The notes: generated by a model from the sequence alone, not told the origin. A stretch of 6,362 nucleotides of DNA from Pseudonocardia mahuensis (GCF_018531475.1 NZ_JAHDTG010000155.1:1-6362), one strand, 5' to 3'; counted from the first letter of the stretch, positions 1-6,168 are shown. Translations and numbers: made by a program.

Positions 1-125
1 GGGCCTTCCGCGCTGTCGCGATGCGCACCGACAAACGCGAGTACGTCTACCAGGGCACCGTGGACGTCGCCTCGATCAAGATCTGGCTCCGCGACCCCGT
101 CACCACTGATCCACGGGACACGCCC
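1..125 (+). mobile_element. Right end of an IS5-like insertion sequence (truncated by window edge)
   Basis: This is the 3' part of an insertion sequence whose transposase reads rightward. The proposed right terminus is ACACGCCC at 118-125; its reverse complement GGGCGTGT equals the first eight bases of the IS beginning at 6239. A second shared block, GTGGATC (complement of 108-114), lies just inside, 3 nt from the terminal block here and 7 nt from it in the other copy. The next bases, TAA at 126-128, fit a TA or CTAR target. That fits the IS427/IS870 type of IS5 element as I know it. The boundary is inferred from this terminal match and not from a seen target duplication, because the other end of this IS is outside the window. 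Confidence 0.65.
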
Positions 126-128
126 TAA
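1..128 (+). CDS. IS5-like DDE transposase, C-terminal 41 residues (partial)
   Basis: The reading frame beginning at base 3 encodes 41 residues ending at TAA 126-128; the start lies outside the window. The visible peptide contains RTDKREYVYQGTVDVASIKI followed by WLRDP. This resembles the extreme C-terminus of actinobacterial IS5-family transposases, where an R-x-D-K motif is followed by a short helix ending in an I-W-L type sequence. The catalytic DDE residues would be upstream and cannot be seen, so activity cannot be judged. The open reading frame runs to the last base of the proposed IS end, and the stop codon falls in flanking DNA. Family assignment rests on recognition of the C-terminal motif and on the IS-like terminus, not on a search. 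Confidence 0.7.
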   Translation, partial: AFRAVAMRTDKREYVYQGTVDVASIKIWLRDPVTTDPRDTP

Positions 129-149
129 CCCCGCCCGCGAGTCACGAAC

Positions 150-202
150 GCCACGAACGGCACTTTCGTTCAATAGATTTGAACGAGAGTGCCGCTCGTG
201 GC
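150..202. repeat. Long near-perfect inverted repeat; possible bidirectional terminator or dispersed palindrome
   Basis: Two 24-nt arms (150-173 and 179-202) are complementary at 22 of 24 positions around a 5-nt spacer, TAGAT. In RNA of either strand one of the two mismatches becomes a G-U pair, so a hairpin of about 23 pairs can form. Outside it, CCCCGCC at 129-135 can pair with GGCGGGG at 205-211. It sits between the IS end and the stop codon of the minus-strand operon, which is where a terminator would be expected. There is no U-tract after either arm, so it is not a canonical intrinsic terminator. It may instead be an RNA 3'-end stabiliser or a member of a dispersed palindromic repeat family. 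Confidence 0.6.
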
Positions 203-225
203 GAGGCGGGGTGCCCGGAACGACG

Positions 226-597
226 TCAGCGGCGGCCCAGCCCGAAGCCGCGCAGCCCGAAGCCGCGGCGGGTGGCGTCGCGCAGTTCGGCGAACCGTTG
301 CTCGACCGCCGCGTCGAGAGCGTCGATGTTCGCCGGGTCGACCCGCTCGTCCGGCGCCGGCATGGGGCGCAGCGTCATCCACGACTCCGCCCACAGCATC
401 TCCAGCGCCGCCTCCCAGTGCAGGTTCACCCCGAGCCGGGTCATCGCCGCCCGCTCGCCGGCCCGGACCATCGCATCGTCGAGGCCCACCAGGTCGCGGG
501 ACAGCTCCACGGCCCGTTCCCGGTCGCGTTCCCGCAGCTCGTCGGCCGCCGCGGTGATGCCCGCGACGATCGCCTTGTAGTCCCGCGCAGCGCTCAT
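226..597 (-). CDS. Small helical protein of unknown function, last gene of the FtsK-like operon
   Basis: I do not recognise this 123-aa protein. It starts at ATG 597-595, overlapping the stop of the ATPase gene in an ATGA; a GGAG lies 5 nt upstream, inside the ATPase gene, so translation is probably coupled. A longer in-frame extension upstream is possible but would be antisense-like noise in another frame of the ATPase gene. The first 75 residues look strongly helical and rich in Ala, Glu and Arg, followed by a Pro-rich turn (LRPMPAPDERVDP, 76-88) and a further helix (about 89-110). The C-terminus is a basic Gly/Phe/Leu tail, RGFGLRGFGLGRR, built from an exact 15-bp tandem duplication. No signal peptide or membrane segment is visible. 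Strict linkage to the ATPase suggests a partner or adaptor role, which is inference. Confidence 0.8.
   Translation of the reverse strand: MSAARDYKAIVAGITAAADELRERDRERAVELSRDLVGLDDAMVRAGERAAMTRLGVNLHWEAALEMLWAESWMTLRPMPAPDERVDPANIDALDAAVEQRFAELRDATRRGFGLRGFGLGRR
238..267. repeat. Exact 15-bp tandem duplication in the 3' end of a coding sequence
   Basis: CAGCCCGAAGCCGCG occurs at 238-252 and again, without interruption, at 253-267. On the coding (minus) strand each unit gives the pentapeptide RGFGL, so the C-terminal tail of the 123-aa protein carries it twice (residues 111-115 and 116-120). The unit is a multiple of three, so copy-number change would keep the frame. Confidence 0.9.
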
Positions 598-3350
598 GGC
601 GACTCCAGTTCCGGCACGATGACGACTTCCGGGCGCGCGTGCTGGGCGCGGTCGAAGAACAGCCCGCGCCCCGGGCGGGGCGACCAGCTCAGCAGCGGTC
701 CCGGTGCGAGCACCCCGAGCTCGGAGCCCTGCACGTCGAGGCCGACCCAGGCGCCGAGGTCGTCGGCGGACGCGCCCATCGTGAGCACCGTCTTGAGTCG
801 CTGCGCGCTGCGCCACCAGCCGAGCACGTGCACGTCGGTCTCCGGCCCGAACCGCAGCACCTGACGCAGGGCCTCGGTGCCGGGGCGCTCCAGGATCGCG
901 TCGGCGGCGTCCGCGGCGTAGACGATCAGGAACACCGGCCTGCGCGGCGCCCCGGACAGCCGTGCGCTCACCTCCGCCGCCAGCGCCTCGATGCGTGCGC
1001 GCACCCCGTCGAGCCGGACGATCTCGGCCTCGTGGCCGGACGCCGTCAGTGCCGCGGCCAGTCGTCCGGACGGCTCGTCCGCCTCGGCGACCAGGGGCGC
1101 GAGCACGAAGTCGGCCGCACCGGGCGGGTACTGCACACCCAGCGACGCGCCCGCCGCCCCCAGCACCCGGGCCGCCTCGACGGCGCCGGACCCGATCACG
1201 CCGACGTTGCGGCCCGGCGCCGCCGGCAGCCGGACCGTGGCCGCGCTGCCCGCGACGTCGATGACCTGACCGAGCAGCGCCCGCGGCGGCGACTGCCCCG
1301 CGTCCAGCCCCGCGTCCGCCAGCAGGTCGGCGAACCGTGGTGCCCGCGAACCGTCGAACAGCAGCGGTTCGGCCCGTCCCGCGGCGTAGGCCTCGTGCAG
1401 GGCGCGCTGCACCTCGTCGACCGAGCCCTTGCCCGTCGCGTCCGGGACCCGCAGGACCTCGTTGCCGTGCTTGATCCCCGACTCGTGGTTGACGATCGCG
1501 TGCCAGCGCGGTAGGTCGAGCGCCGCGTCGTTGAGGTCGGCGAGCACCCGGCGGGCCCGCGGCAGCGCGATCCGCAGCACGAACTGCTCGAAGATCGCCG
1601 GACGGCCCCAGAACGCCTCGATGCCGGAGACGTCCTGGCTGGCGAACACGAGGTGGATGCCCTGCGAGCGGCCGCGCCGGGCGACGTCCTCCAGCAGGGT
1701 CGTTGCCGCCTTCGTCACTGCGTCGCGCTCGGCGAACAGGTACTGGAACTCGTCGACGATCGCGACGATCCGCGGCCAGCGCCCGTCCGGGTCGGCCGCG
1801 CGCAACTCCTCGAGCTTCGTGACCTCGTGGGCCTTGGCGGCCTCCGCACGCCGGCGCATCTCGTCGGCGAGGAACTGCAGCAGTGCGAGCCCGAACTCCC
1901 GGTCGGTGTTGATGTTGACGCCGACGAGGCGGGCGTGCGGCAACCAGGTGCGGTCCCGGCGGCCGGGCGCGAACTGCGCGAAGGAGACGCCCTCCTTGAA
2001 GTCGAGCAGGTACAGCTCGAGCTCGTCCGGGTCGTACCGGGCGGCCATCGAGCTGATCATGGTGAGCAGCAGGTTGGTCTTGCCCGAGCCGCTCGGCCCG
2101 CCGATGAGCGCGTGCGGCGACGCGTCGTCGAGCGCGATCTGCACCGGCAGTCCCTCGGCGAAGCCGACGGGGGCATGGATCCCGGTCACCGAGGTCGACC
2201 GGCTCCACGCACCCGCTGCGGGCAGCAGGTCGACGAACGACCCGATTCGGCTGCGCCAGCGTTCGTGGGAGTCGGAGATCGCGTGGCAGGCCCGGGTGAC
2301 CTCGTCCCGCGGGAGCGGTGGGTCGGGGGTGACCACCACGTACGGCCCGGTCATGGACGACACCGCGTACGGCTCGCCGGCCTCGGTCTCCTTCAGCCGC
2401 ACCGTCTCCACGGGCGCGCTGACCGTCATCGGCACGTCGAGCAACACCAGCTGGATGCCACAGGCGAGCCCGCCGCGGGCCACCCGCTGCAGCTGCCGGT
2501 GGTCGTCCTCGGCCAGCGCCGACCGGTTACCGGCCAGCACCACCACGATCCACGGCTCGCTGCGCTCCCCGGTGGCCTCGGCCAGCGCGCGCAGCGACGG
2601 GTGGCCGTCCACCAGTACCCGGGTGTGCACCCGGCGGATCCGGTCGGAGAGCTCCTCGAGTAGCTGTGGCAGCCGGCCCGGGTCGTGCACGGTGAGCAGC
2701 CCGGTACGGGTGAGCGGGTACAGCCCGGGCATCGAGCCGGTGAACTGGCCGACGTCCCACACGTGCACCGCGACCATGCCGGGGCGGAAGTAGGACACGA
2801 TGCGCATGAGCAGCGACTCGACGAGCGCCTCGGCCTGCGCGCGGGTCTCCGGGGTCGAGCTGACCTGCAGGTGCGACTCGTCCAGGAGCGGCACACCGAC
2901 TCCGAAGCCGTCGTCGTACCGGCCGATCCGGGCCGACCCGATCCGCCACAGCTCCGGGACCGGCCCAGCCCCGTCGACCTTGCCGGCCTGGCCCAGCCAC
3001 CGACCGGGGTCGAGGCCGGCCGCATCGGGGGCGGCCTGCTCCAGCAGCGCGGCCAGCCGGTCCGGCCCGCTCGCGAGCCACCCCTCGAAGGCCGCCGCCC
3101 GGTCGGCCTCGACGCGGGCGACCGCGTCGGCGAGTGCCTGGTTGGTCAGCCCGGCGCGCAGCCCGGCGTCCGCCCGGGCAGCGTCGAGGCCCTCCGATCG
3201 CAGCCACATCTCGAACATGGCCTCGGCGTGCGCGCGCACCGCGGCGTCCCGCACCCGGCCCGCCGCGCCCTGAGCCGCCCCGACGGCCCGCACGAAGTCC
3301 TCGAAGGCCGCCGTGATGCGCTCGCGCCGGCCGGCCCGCCGTGCCACCAC
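594..3350 (-). CDS. FtsK/SpoIIIE-type ATPase with one intact and two apparently degenerate modules
   Basis: This 918-aa soluble protein has an Ala-rich helical N-terminus (about 1-125). A first FtsK-like module (about 140-315) lacks a P-loop: SSTPETRAQ stands where Walker A should be and WIVVVLAGN (267-275) lacks the Walker B Asp-Glu, yet RGGLACGIQLVLLDVP retains the module's later landmark. The second module (about 385-655) is intact: Walker A GGPSGSGKT (417-425, K424), YLLDFKEGVSF (447-457), Walker B IVAIVDEF (D533, E534), then RRGRSQGIHLVFASQ (558-572). The last third (about 690-918) looks like a third, eroded module: GVIGSGAVE (717-725), FLIVYAADA (807-815). No transmembrane segment is seen, unlike FtsK or EccC. 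The GTG start at 3350, or GTG at 3347, lies 6 nt after the preceding stop, with only a weak Shine-Dalgarno. Known families use such ATPases to move DNA or protein; the substrate here is unknown. Confidence 0.88.
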   Translation of the reverse strand: MVARRAGRRERITAAFEDFVRAVGAAQGAAGRVRDAAVRAHAEAMFEMWLRSEGLDAARADAGLRAGLTNQALADAVARVEADRAAAFEGWLASGPDRLAALLEQAAPDAAGLDPGRWLGQAGKVDGAGPVPELWRIGSARIGRYDDGFGVGVPLLDESHLQVSSTPETRAQAEALVESLLMRIVSYFRPGMVAVHVWDVGQFTGSMPGLYPLTRTGLLTVHDPGRLPQLLEELSDRIRRVHTRVLVDGHPSLRALAEATGERSEPWIVVVLAGNRSALAEDDHRQLQRVARGGLACGIQLVLLDVPMTVSAPVETVRLKETEAGEPYAVSSMTGPYVVVTPDPPLPRDEVTRACHAISDSHERWRSRIGSFVDLLPAAGAWSRSTSVTGIHAPVGFAEGLPVQIALDDASPHALIGGPSGSGKTNLLLTMISSMAARYDPDELELYLLDFKEGVSFAQFAPGRRDRTWLPHARLVGVNINTDREFGLALLQFLADEMRRRAEAAKAHEVTKLEELRAADPDGRWPRIVAIVDEFQYLFAERDAVTKAATTLLEDVARRGRSQGIHLVFASQDVSGIEAFWGRPAIFEQFVLRIALPRARRVLADLNDAALDLPRWHAIVNHESGIKHGNEVLRVPDATGKGSVDEVQRALHEAYAAGRAEPLLFDGSRAPRFADLLADAGLDAGQSPPRALLGQVIDVAGSAATVRLPAAPGRNVGVIGSGAVEAARVLGAAGASLGVQYPPGAADFVLAPLVAEADEPSGRLAAALTASGHEAEIVRLDGVRARIEALAAEVSARLSGAPRRPVFLIVYAADAADAILERPGTEALRQVLRFGPETDVHVLGWWRSAQRLKTVLTMGASADDLGAWVGLDVQGSELGVLAPGPLLSWSPRPGRGLFFDRAQHARPEVVIVPELESP

Positions 3351-3356
3351 CCGTGC

Positions 3357-3635
3357 CTACAGCCGGGCGTCGATGTCGGCCAGCACGGTCGCCGCCGCGG
3401 CGATCAGCCGCAGACCGTTGTCGAGCTCGGCGACCGCACGGGTCAGCTCCGTGGGCACGAGCGGCTCGGAGTGTTGTTCGCCGAGCTCGCCGAGCACGGC
3501 CGCGGCATCGGCGAGCCGTGCGCGGGCGACGCCCGCGTGCTGGTACGCGGTGCGCGTCTGCTCGGCCACGTCGGCCAGCACCGCCTTGATCTCACCGAAC
3601 GACGAGTTCACGCCCACCTCGATCGCGCCGCTCAC
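3357..3635 (-). CDS. Small helical-hairpin protein B (92 aa), unknown function
   Basis: I do not recognise a named family. GTG 3635-3633 overlaps the stop of the preceding gene as GTGA, and no Shine-Dalgarno is visible, so translation is probably coupled. The 92 residues read as two long amphipathic helices (about 12-52 and 64-90) separated by a turn with Gly, His and Pro (GEQHSEPLVPTE, 52-63). That is the size and layout of WXG100/Esx proteins, but there is no WXG in the turn and no YxxxD/E near the C-terminus. There is no signal peptide, membrane segment or cysteine. The gene lies 6 nt upstream of the FtsK-like ATPase gene. I infer that it forms a dimer or bundle with protein A and binds the ATPase; that is untested. 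Confidence 0.82.
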   Translation of the reverse strand: MSGAIEVGVNSSFGEIKAVLADVAEQTRTAYQHAGVARARLADAAAVLGELGEQHSEPLVPTELTRAVAELDNGLRLIAAAATVLADIDARL

Positions 3636-3892
3636 AGGCGGTTCGCGACGCCTTCCGATGCCTGGATCGCGGCCGACACGGCCTGCTGCACGTCGGCGAT
3701 GCTGCCGGCGGCCTGCGCGTAGAGGGCGTTGGCCTCGTCGACGTCACCCTGCCCGCTGCCCTCGGTGACCTGCTGCAAGGCCGCCTGCGCCTGCTCGATG
3801 CAGGTCTGGGCCTGCTGCAGCGCGCCGATGCTCTCGGAGGCCTTGTCGTTGGCCAGCGCGATCCCGGCCCGGACCTCTTCGATGCTCGCCAT
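3632..3892 (-). CDS. Small helical-hairpin protein A (86 aa), first gene of the operon
   Basis: An uncharacterised 86-aa protein. ATG 3892-3890 is preceded by GGAGG (complement of 3904-3908) at 11 nt, the best ribosome-binding site in the operon. Residues 2-42 form a Gln/Ala-rich helix (IGALQQAQTCIEQAQAALQQ, 22-41), residues 43-51 a Gly-rich turn (TEGSGQGDV), and residues 52-84 a second helix. Spacing of hydrophobic residues suggests a coiled coil. It has one cysteine, C31. It has no WXG motif, no C-terminal YxxxD/E, no signal peptide and no membrane segment. Its stop overlaps the start of protein B by 4 bp. I have a general recollection of similar small proteins beside FtsK-like genes in other actinomycetes but cannot name the family. 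A structural or substrate partner of the ATPase is the working inference. Confidence 0.82.
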   Translation of the reverse strand: MASIEEVRAGIALANDKASESIGALQQAQTCIEQAQAALQQVTEGSGQGDVDEANALYAQAAGSIADVQQAVSAAIQASEGVANRL

Positions 3893-3937
3893 GGCGGGAC
3901 TGTCCTCCGTGTTCTCCGTGTGGCTTCCTGGTGTGGG

Positions 3938-3947
3938 TCGTGCACGA
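3938..3947. promoter_or_regulatory. Perfect 10-bp palindrome upstream of the ATPase operon; possible operator
   Basis: TCGTGCACGA is a perfect palindrome about 45 bp upstream of the ATG of the first operon gene and about 20 bp downstream of a candidate -10 on the same strand. That is a position where a bound repressor could block transcription. No specific regulator is indicated; palindromes of this length also occur by chance in GC-rich DNA. Confidence 0.25.
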
Positions 3948-3964
3948 TGTCCGTGCCGTGGGGG

Positions 3965-3970
3965 AATCTA
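3965..3970 (-). promoter_or_regulatory. Candidate -10 element for the four-gene operon
   Basis: TAGATT on the minus strand fits the actinobacterial TANNNT pattern and lies about 73 bp upstream of the first gene's ATG, in the only AT-containing patch of the divergent region. No good -35 hexamer is present at 16-18 nt, which is common in actinomycetes but leaves the call weak. Confidence 0.3.
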
Positions 3971-4083
3971 GCGCCCAGTCCACCCCAGGCCCGCGCAGCA
4001 CGCCAACACGCCAGGGGGACCGGCTACGTCACTCTCGTAGGCGGTCGGGCACCTACGCGTGGTTCGGGCGTGCATGATCCCGA

Positions 4084-4089
4084 TACCGT
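4084..4089 (+). promoter_or_regulatory. Candidate -10 element for the Nramp-like gene
   Basis: TACCGT matches TANNNT 36 bp upstream of the GTG start. The hexamer 17 nt further upstream (GGTTCG, 4061-4066) is a poor -35. A leader of about 30 nt would result, including the G-rich Shine-Dalgarno at 4113-4118. Weak evidence only. Confidence 0.2.
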
Positions 4090-4125
4090 CGCCCGCGACG
4101 TGTTCGACCATCGGGGGGCGGCGAC

Positions 4126-5442
4126 GTGGCCGGCGAGACAGAGCGAGCCGACGAGCTCACGGCGGTTCCGCAGGGCTGGCGTGCGAAGGCCCGGCAGGTC
4201 GGCCCGGGGCTGCTGGCCGCGGCCACCGGGGTCGGCGCGGGCGACCTGGTGGCGACGATGGTCGCCGGGGCCCGGTTCGGCACCGTGCTGCTCTGGGCCG
4301 CGGTCCTGGGCACCGTGCTGAAGCTCGCGCTCGCGGAGGGTGTCGGCCGCTGGCACCTGGCATCCGGCACCACACTGCTCGACGGCTGGCGACGGCTCGG
4401 CTACTGGGCCACCGTGTTCTTCGGCGCCTACATGATCATCTGGGGCTTCGTGTACGGCGCCACCGCGATGTCGGCGGTCGGGCTGCCGCTCAACGCGCTG
4501 TTCGGCGGGCTGTCGGTGCGGTACTGGGCGATGATCGCCGGAGTCGTCGGGCTCGGGCTGGTGTGGGCACAGCGCTATGCGGTCTTCGAGAAGTTCATGA
4601 CCGTGTTGGTGCTGATCAAGTTCGTGTCCGTGGTGTCGGTCGCGGCGCTCGTCTCCCCCGACCTGGACGCGCTGGCGACCGGTCTCGTGCCGCGACTCCC
4701 GGAGGGCTCGACGATCTACGTCCTGGGTCTCATCGGGGGCGTCGGCGGCACGATCACGATGGCGGCCTACGGGTACTGGATGTTCGCCAAGGGCTGGAGG
4801 GGCATCGGCTGGCTGTCGATGATGCGGCTGGACAACGCCGTCGGCTACATCATGACCGGCATCTTCGTGATCGCGATGCTGATCGTCGGCGCGGAGATCC
4901 TGCTCGGCCAGGACCTCACCGAGAGCGACCGCGGACTGCTCACGCTGGGCACCGAGCTCGGCGAACGGTACGGCGAGTGGGCCCGGATCCTGTTCCTCGT
5001 CGGCTTCCTGGCGGTCACCAGCACCTCGCTGCTCGGAGTCTGGAACGGCGTCAGCCTGCTCTTCACCGACTGGACCCGGACGATCCGGCTGCCGCACGGG
5101 GCCGAGACCGGCACAGGCGACGCCGCGAACGCGGCGGCCGGTGCGGCGTACGAGGCGCAGGCCGCCGAGCGGAGCCTGCCGTTCCGCGGCTATCTGCTCT
5201 GGCTGACCTTCCCGCCGATGCTGCTGCTGTTCATCGACCGGCCTTTCGGTCTGACGCTGGTGTACGGGGTGCTCGGCGCGGCGTTCATGCCGTTCCTCGG
5301 GATCACGCTCCTGCTGCTGCTCAACTCGAAGCGCGTCGGGCGGGACGGCCGCTCGGGCCGGCTGTCGAACACGCTGCTGGTTGTTGCGTCCGGATTGTTC
5401 CTGGTGCTGTTCGCGACTGATCTGGTCGAGCGGTTCGGCTGA
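4126..5442 (+). CDS. Nramp-like (SLC11 superfamily) membrane transporter with atypical metal-site motifs
   Basis: 438 residues with about 11 hydrophobic segments, the usual Nramp length. The start is GTG 4126, 7 nt after a GGGGGG Shine-Dalgarno (4113-4118). After a short hydrophilic N-terminus, VGPGLLAAATGVGAGDLVAT (25-44) matches the Nramp first helix, but the unwound DPGN metal motif is replaced by GAGD (37-40). In the sixth-helix position GGTITMAAYGYWM (209-221) replaces the usual MPHN: M212 may be kept, while Pro, His and Asn are not. FLAVTSTSLLGVWNGVSLLFTDWTR and the Pro-rich PPMLLLFIDRPF helix further support the fold. A hydrophilic Ala/Glu loop (about 325-345) precedes the last helices. 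Family members import Mn, Fe or other divalent ions with protons; with these substitutions the substrate here is uncertain. It is transcribed divergently from the ATPase operon and convergently with the DUF5134-like gene. Confidence 0.88.
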   Translation: MAGETERADELTAVPQGWRAKARQVGPGLLAAATGVGAGDLVATMVAGARFGTVLLWAAVLGTVLKLALAEGVGRWHLASGTTLLDGWRRLGYWATVFFGAYMIIWGFVYGATAMSAVGLPLNALFGGLSVRYWAMIAGVVGLGLVWAQRYAVFEKFMTVLVLIKFVSVVSVAALVSPDLDALATGLVPRLPEGSTIYVLGLIGGVGGTITMAAYGYWMFAKGWRGIGWLSMMRLDNAVGYIMTGIFVIAMLIVGAEILLGQDLTESDRGLLTLGTELGERYGEWARILFLVGFLAVTSTSLLGVWNGVSLLFTDWTRTIRLPHGAETGTGDAANAAAGAAYEAQAAERSLPFRGYLLWLTFPPMLLLFIDRPFGLTLVYGVLGAAFMPFLGITLLLLLNSKRVGRDGRSGRLSNTLLVVASGLFLVLFATDLVERFG

Positions 5443-5460
5443 GCCCGAGCGCGCTGTCCC

Positions 5461-6117
5461 TCAGACCATGCCGAGCAGCATGACGGTCATCGCGCCTGCC
5501 ATGACCAGGTGCGCGACGGCGGCCGTTCGCGGTGCCCGCAGCGACAGCCGCGCCGGGCGCAGCGCGACGGCACCGCCACCCGTCGCGAGCCCGGCCGCGG
5601 GTCGCGGGGACTCGGCGTCCGCCGCGCACCGGCCATGCCGCGACACGCGGTCGGAGCAGCGGAGCACGTGCCAGGCGAAGTAGCCGGCGAGGACGATGGC
5701 CGCGACCGACGCCAGGCCGAACCCACCGACCTCGGCGCCACCCGCAGCTGCGGCGTGGGCGGTGTGCCCGGCGTGGGCAGTACCGTGGGCGGAGCCCGCG
5801 CCGTGCTGGTGCGCACCGGTGAGCAACATGAACAGCATCGCGGCGCTGCAGATCACGTGGTGGCCGGCGTCGGCGGTGCCGAACCCGGAGCGCAGCGCCA
5901 GCGCCGCGAACCAGGCCGCGGTGAGCACGAAGATCGCGGTCCAGACCGGGGCGGGAACGGGGTCGCCCAGCGGGGAGAACATCGCCGCCATCCCGAAACC
6001 CATGGCCGCGTACGAGCTCTCACCGACGACATCGGTCCGCAGGATCACCAGACGGACGACGTGCAGCGCACCCAGGACGAGACACACGATGGCGAGGGAT
6101 CCGGACAACCACTCCAT
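5461..6117 (-). CDS. DUF5134-like polytopic membrane protein with His-rich loop
   Basis: 218 residues. ATG 6117-6115 has GGAGG (complement of 6129-6133) 11 nt upstream. About six membrane segments can be seen: 4-26, 35-50, 55-75, 86-101, 131-153 and 201-217. The pattern of a His/Arg-containing first helix, an AAMGFGMAAMFSPLG second helix and a HH-containing fourth helix (H86, H87) resembles the actinobacterial DUF5134 family, whose function is not established. Six histidines fall between 103 and 121 (H103, H105, H111, H115, H118, H121) in an extramembrane loop, and Met residues are frequent in the last helix; together these suggest metal binding, perhaps copper (inference). A second Arg/Ala-rich loop (154-200) holds two cysteines, C154 and C164. 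The stop lies 18 bp from the stop of the convergent Nramp-like gene, with no clear terminator between them. Confidence 0.78.
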   Translation of the reverse strand: MEWLSGSLAIVCLVLGALHVVRLVILRTDVVGESSYAAMGFGMAAMFSPLGDPVPAPVWTAIFVLTAAWFAALALRSGFGTADAGHHVICSAAMLFMLLTGAHQHGAGSAHGTAHAGHTAHAAAAGGAEVGGFGLASVAAIVLAGYFAWHVLRCSDRVSRHGRCAADAESPRPAAGLATGGGAVALRPARLSLRAPRTAAVAHLVMAGAMTVMLLGMV

Positions 6118-6162
6118 CTGTACCTGGACCTCCTCGCCCGTTCGGGCCGTGCGACACCGCGA

Positions 6163-6168
6163 ACCCTA
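6163..6168 (-). promoter_or_regulatory. Candidate -10 element for the DUF5134-like gene
   Basis: TAGGGT on the minus strand fits TANNNT, 45 bp upstream of the ATG. A TTGGAC (complement of 6182-6187) would be a good -35 but lies only 13 nt away; GGAGTT (complement of 6186-6191) has 17-nt spacing but poor sequence. The predicted leader contains a small GCCC/GGGC hairpin (6136-6147) just ahead of the Shine-Dalgarno. Confidence 0.25.

Noticed and set aside
226..2208. Long in-frame upstream extension of the 123-aa protein to 660 residues
   Set aside because: The extension is out-of-frame noise from the ATPase gene (Arg/Ala/Gly-rich). The ATGA overlap with a GGAG 5 nt upstream gives a far better start at 597.
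1429..2793. Long plus-strand open frame (454 codons) opposite the ATPase gene
   Set aside because: The translation is a Ser/Arg/Thr-rich low-complexity sequence with no motif. It is the antisense shadow of a gene with clear Walker motifs, as expected in GC-rich DNA.
594..3350. Genuine septal FtsK or conjugative TraB/TraSA translocase
   Set aside because: There is no N-terminal membrane region and no visible C-terminal gamma winged-helix domain, and no conjugation genes are nearby. Only the ATPase core is shared.
3357..3892. Classification of the two small proteins as WXG100/Esx proteins
   Set aside because: Neither has WXG or a close variant in the turn, and neither has YxxxD/E at the C-terminus. 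Only size and predicted helical layout agree.
4021..4125. Mn-sensing yybP-ykoY riboswitch ahead of the Nramp-like gene
   Set aside because: I could not find the conserved loop sequences of that riboswitch class, and the leader seems too short.
4024..5097. Minus-strand open frame (357 codons) opposite the Nramp-like gene
   Set aside because: The product is rich in His, Gln, Asp, Arg and Pro without recognisable motifs, and the opposite strand encodes an evident polytopic transporter.
5439..5464. Terminator between the convergent Nramp-like and DUF5134-like genes
   Set aside because: Only a 5-bp CTGAG/CTCAG stem spanning the two stop codons is possible, with a long loop and no U-tract.
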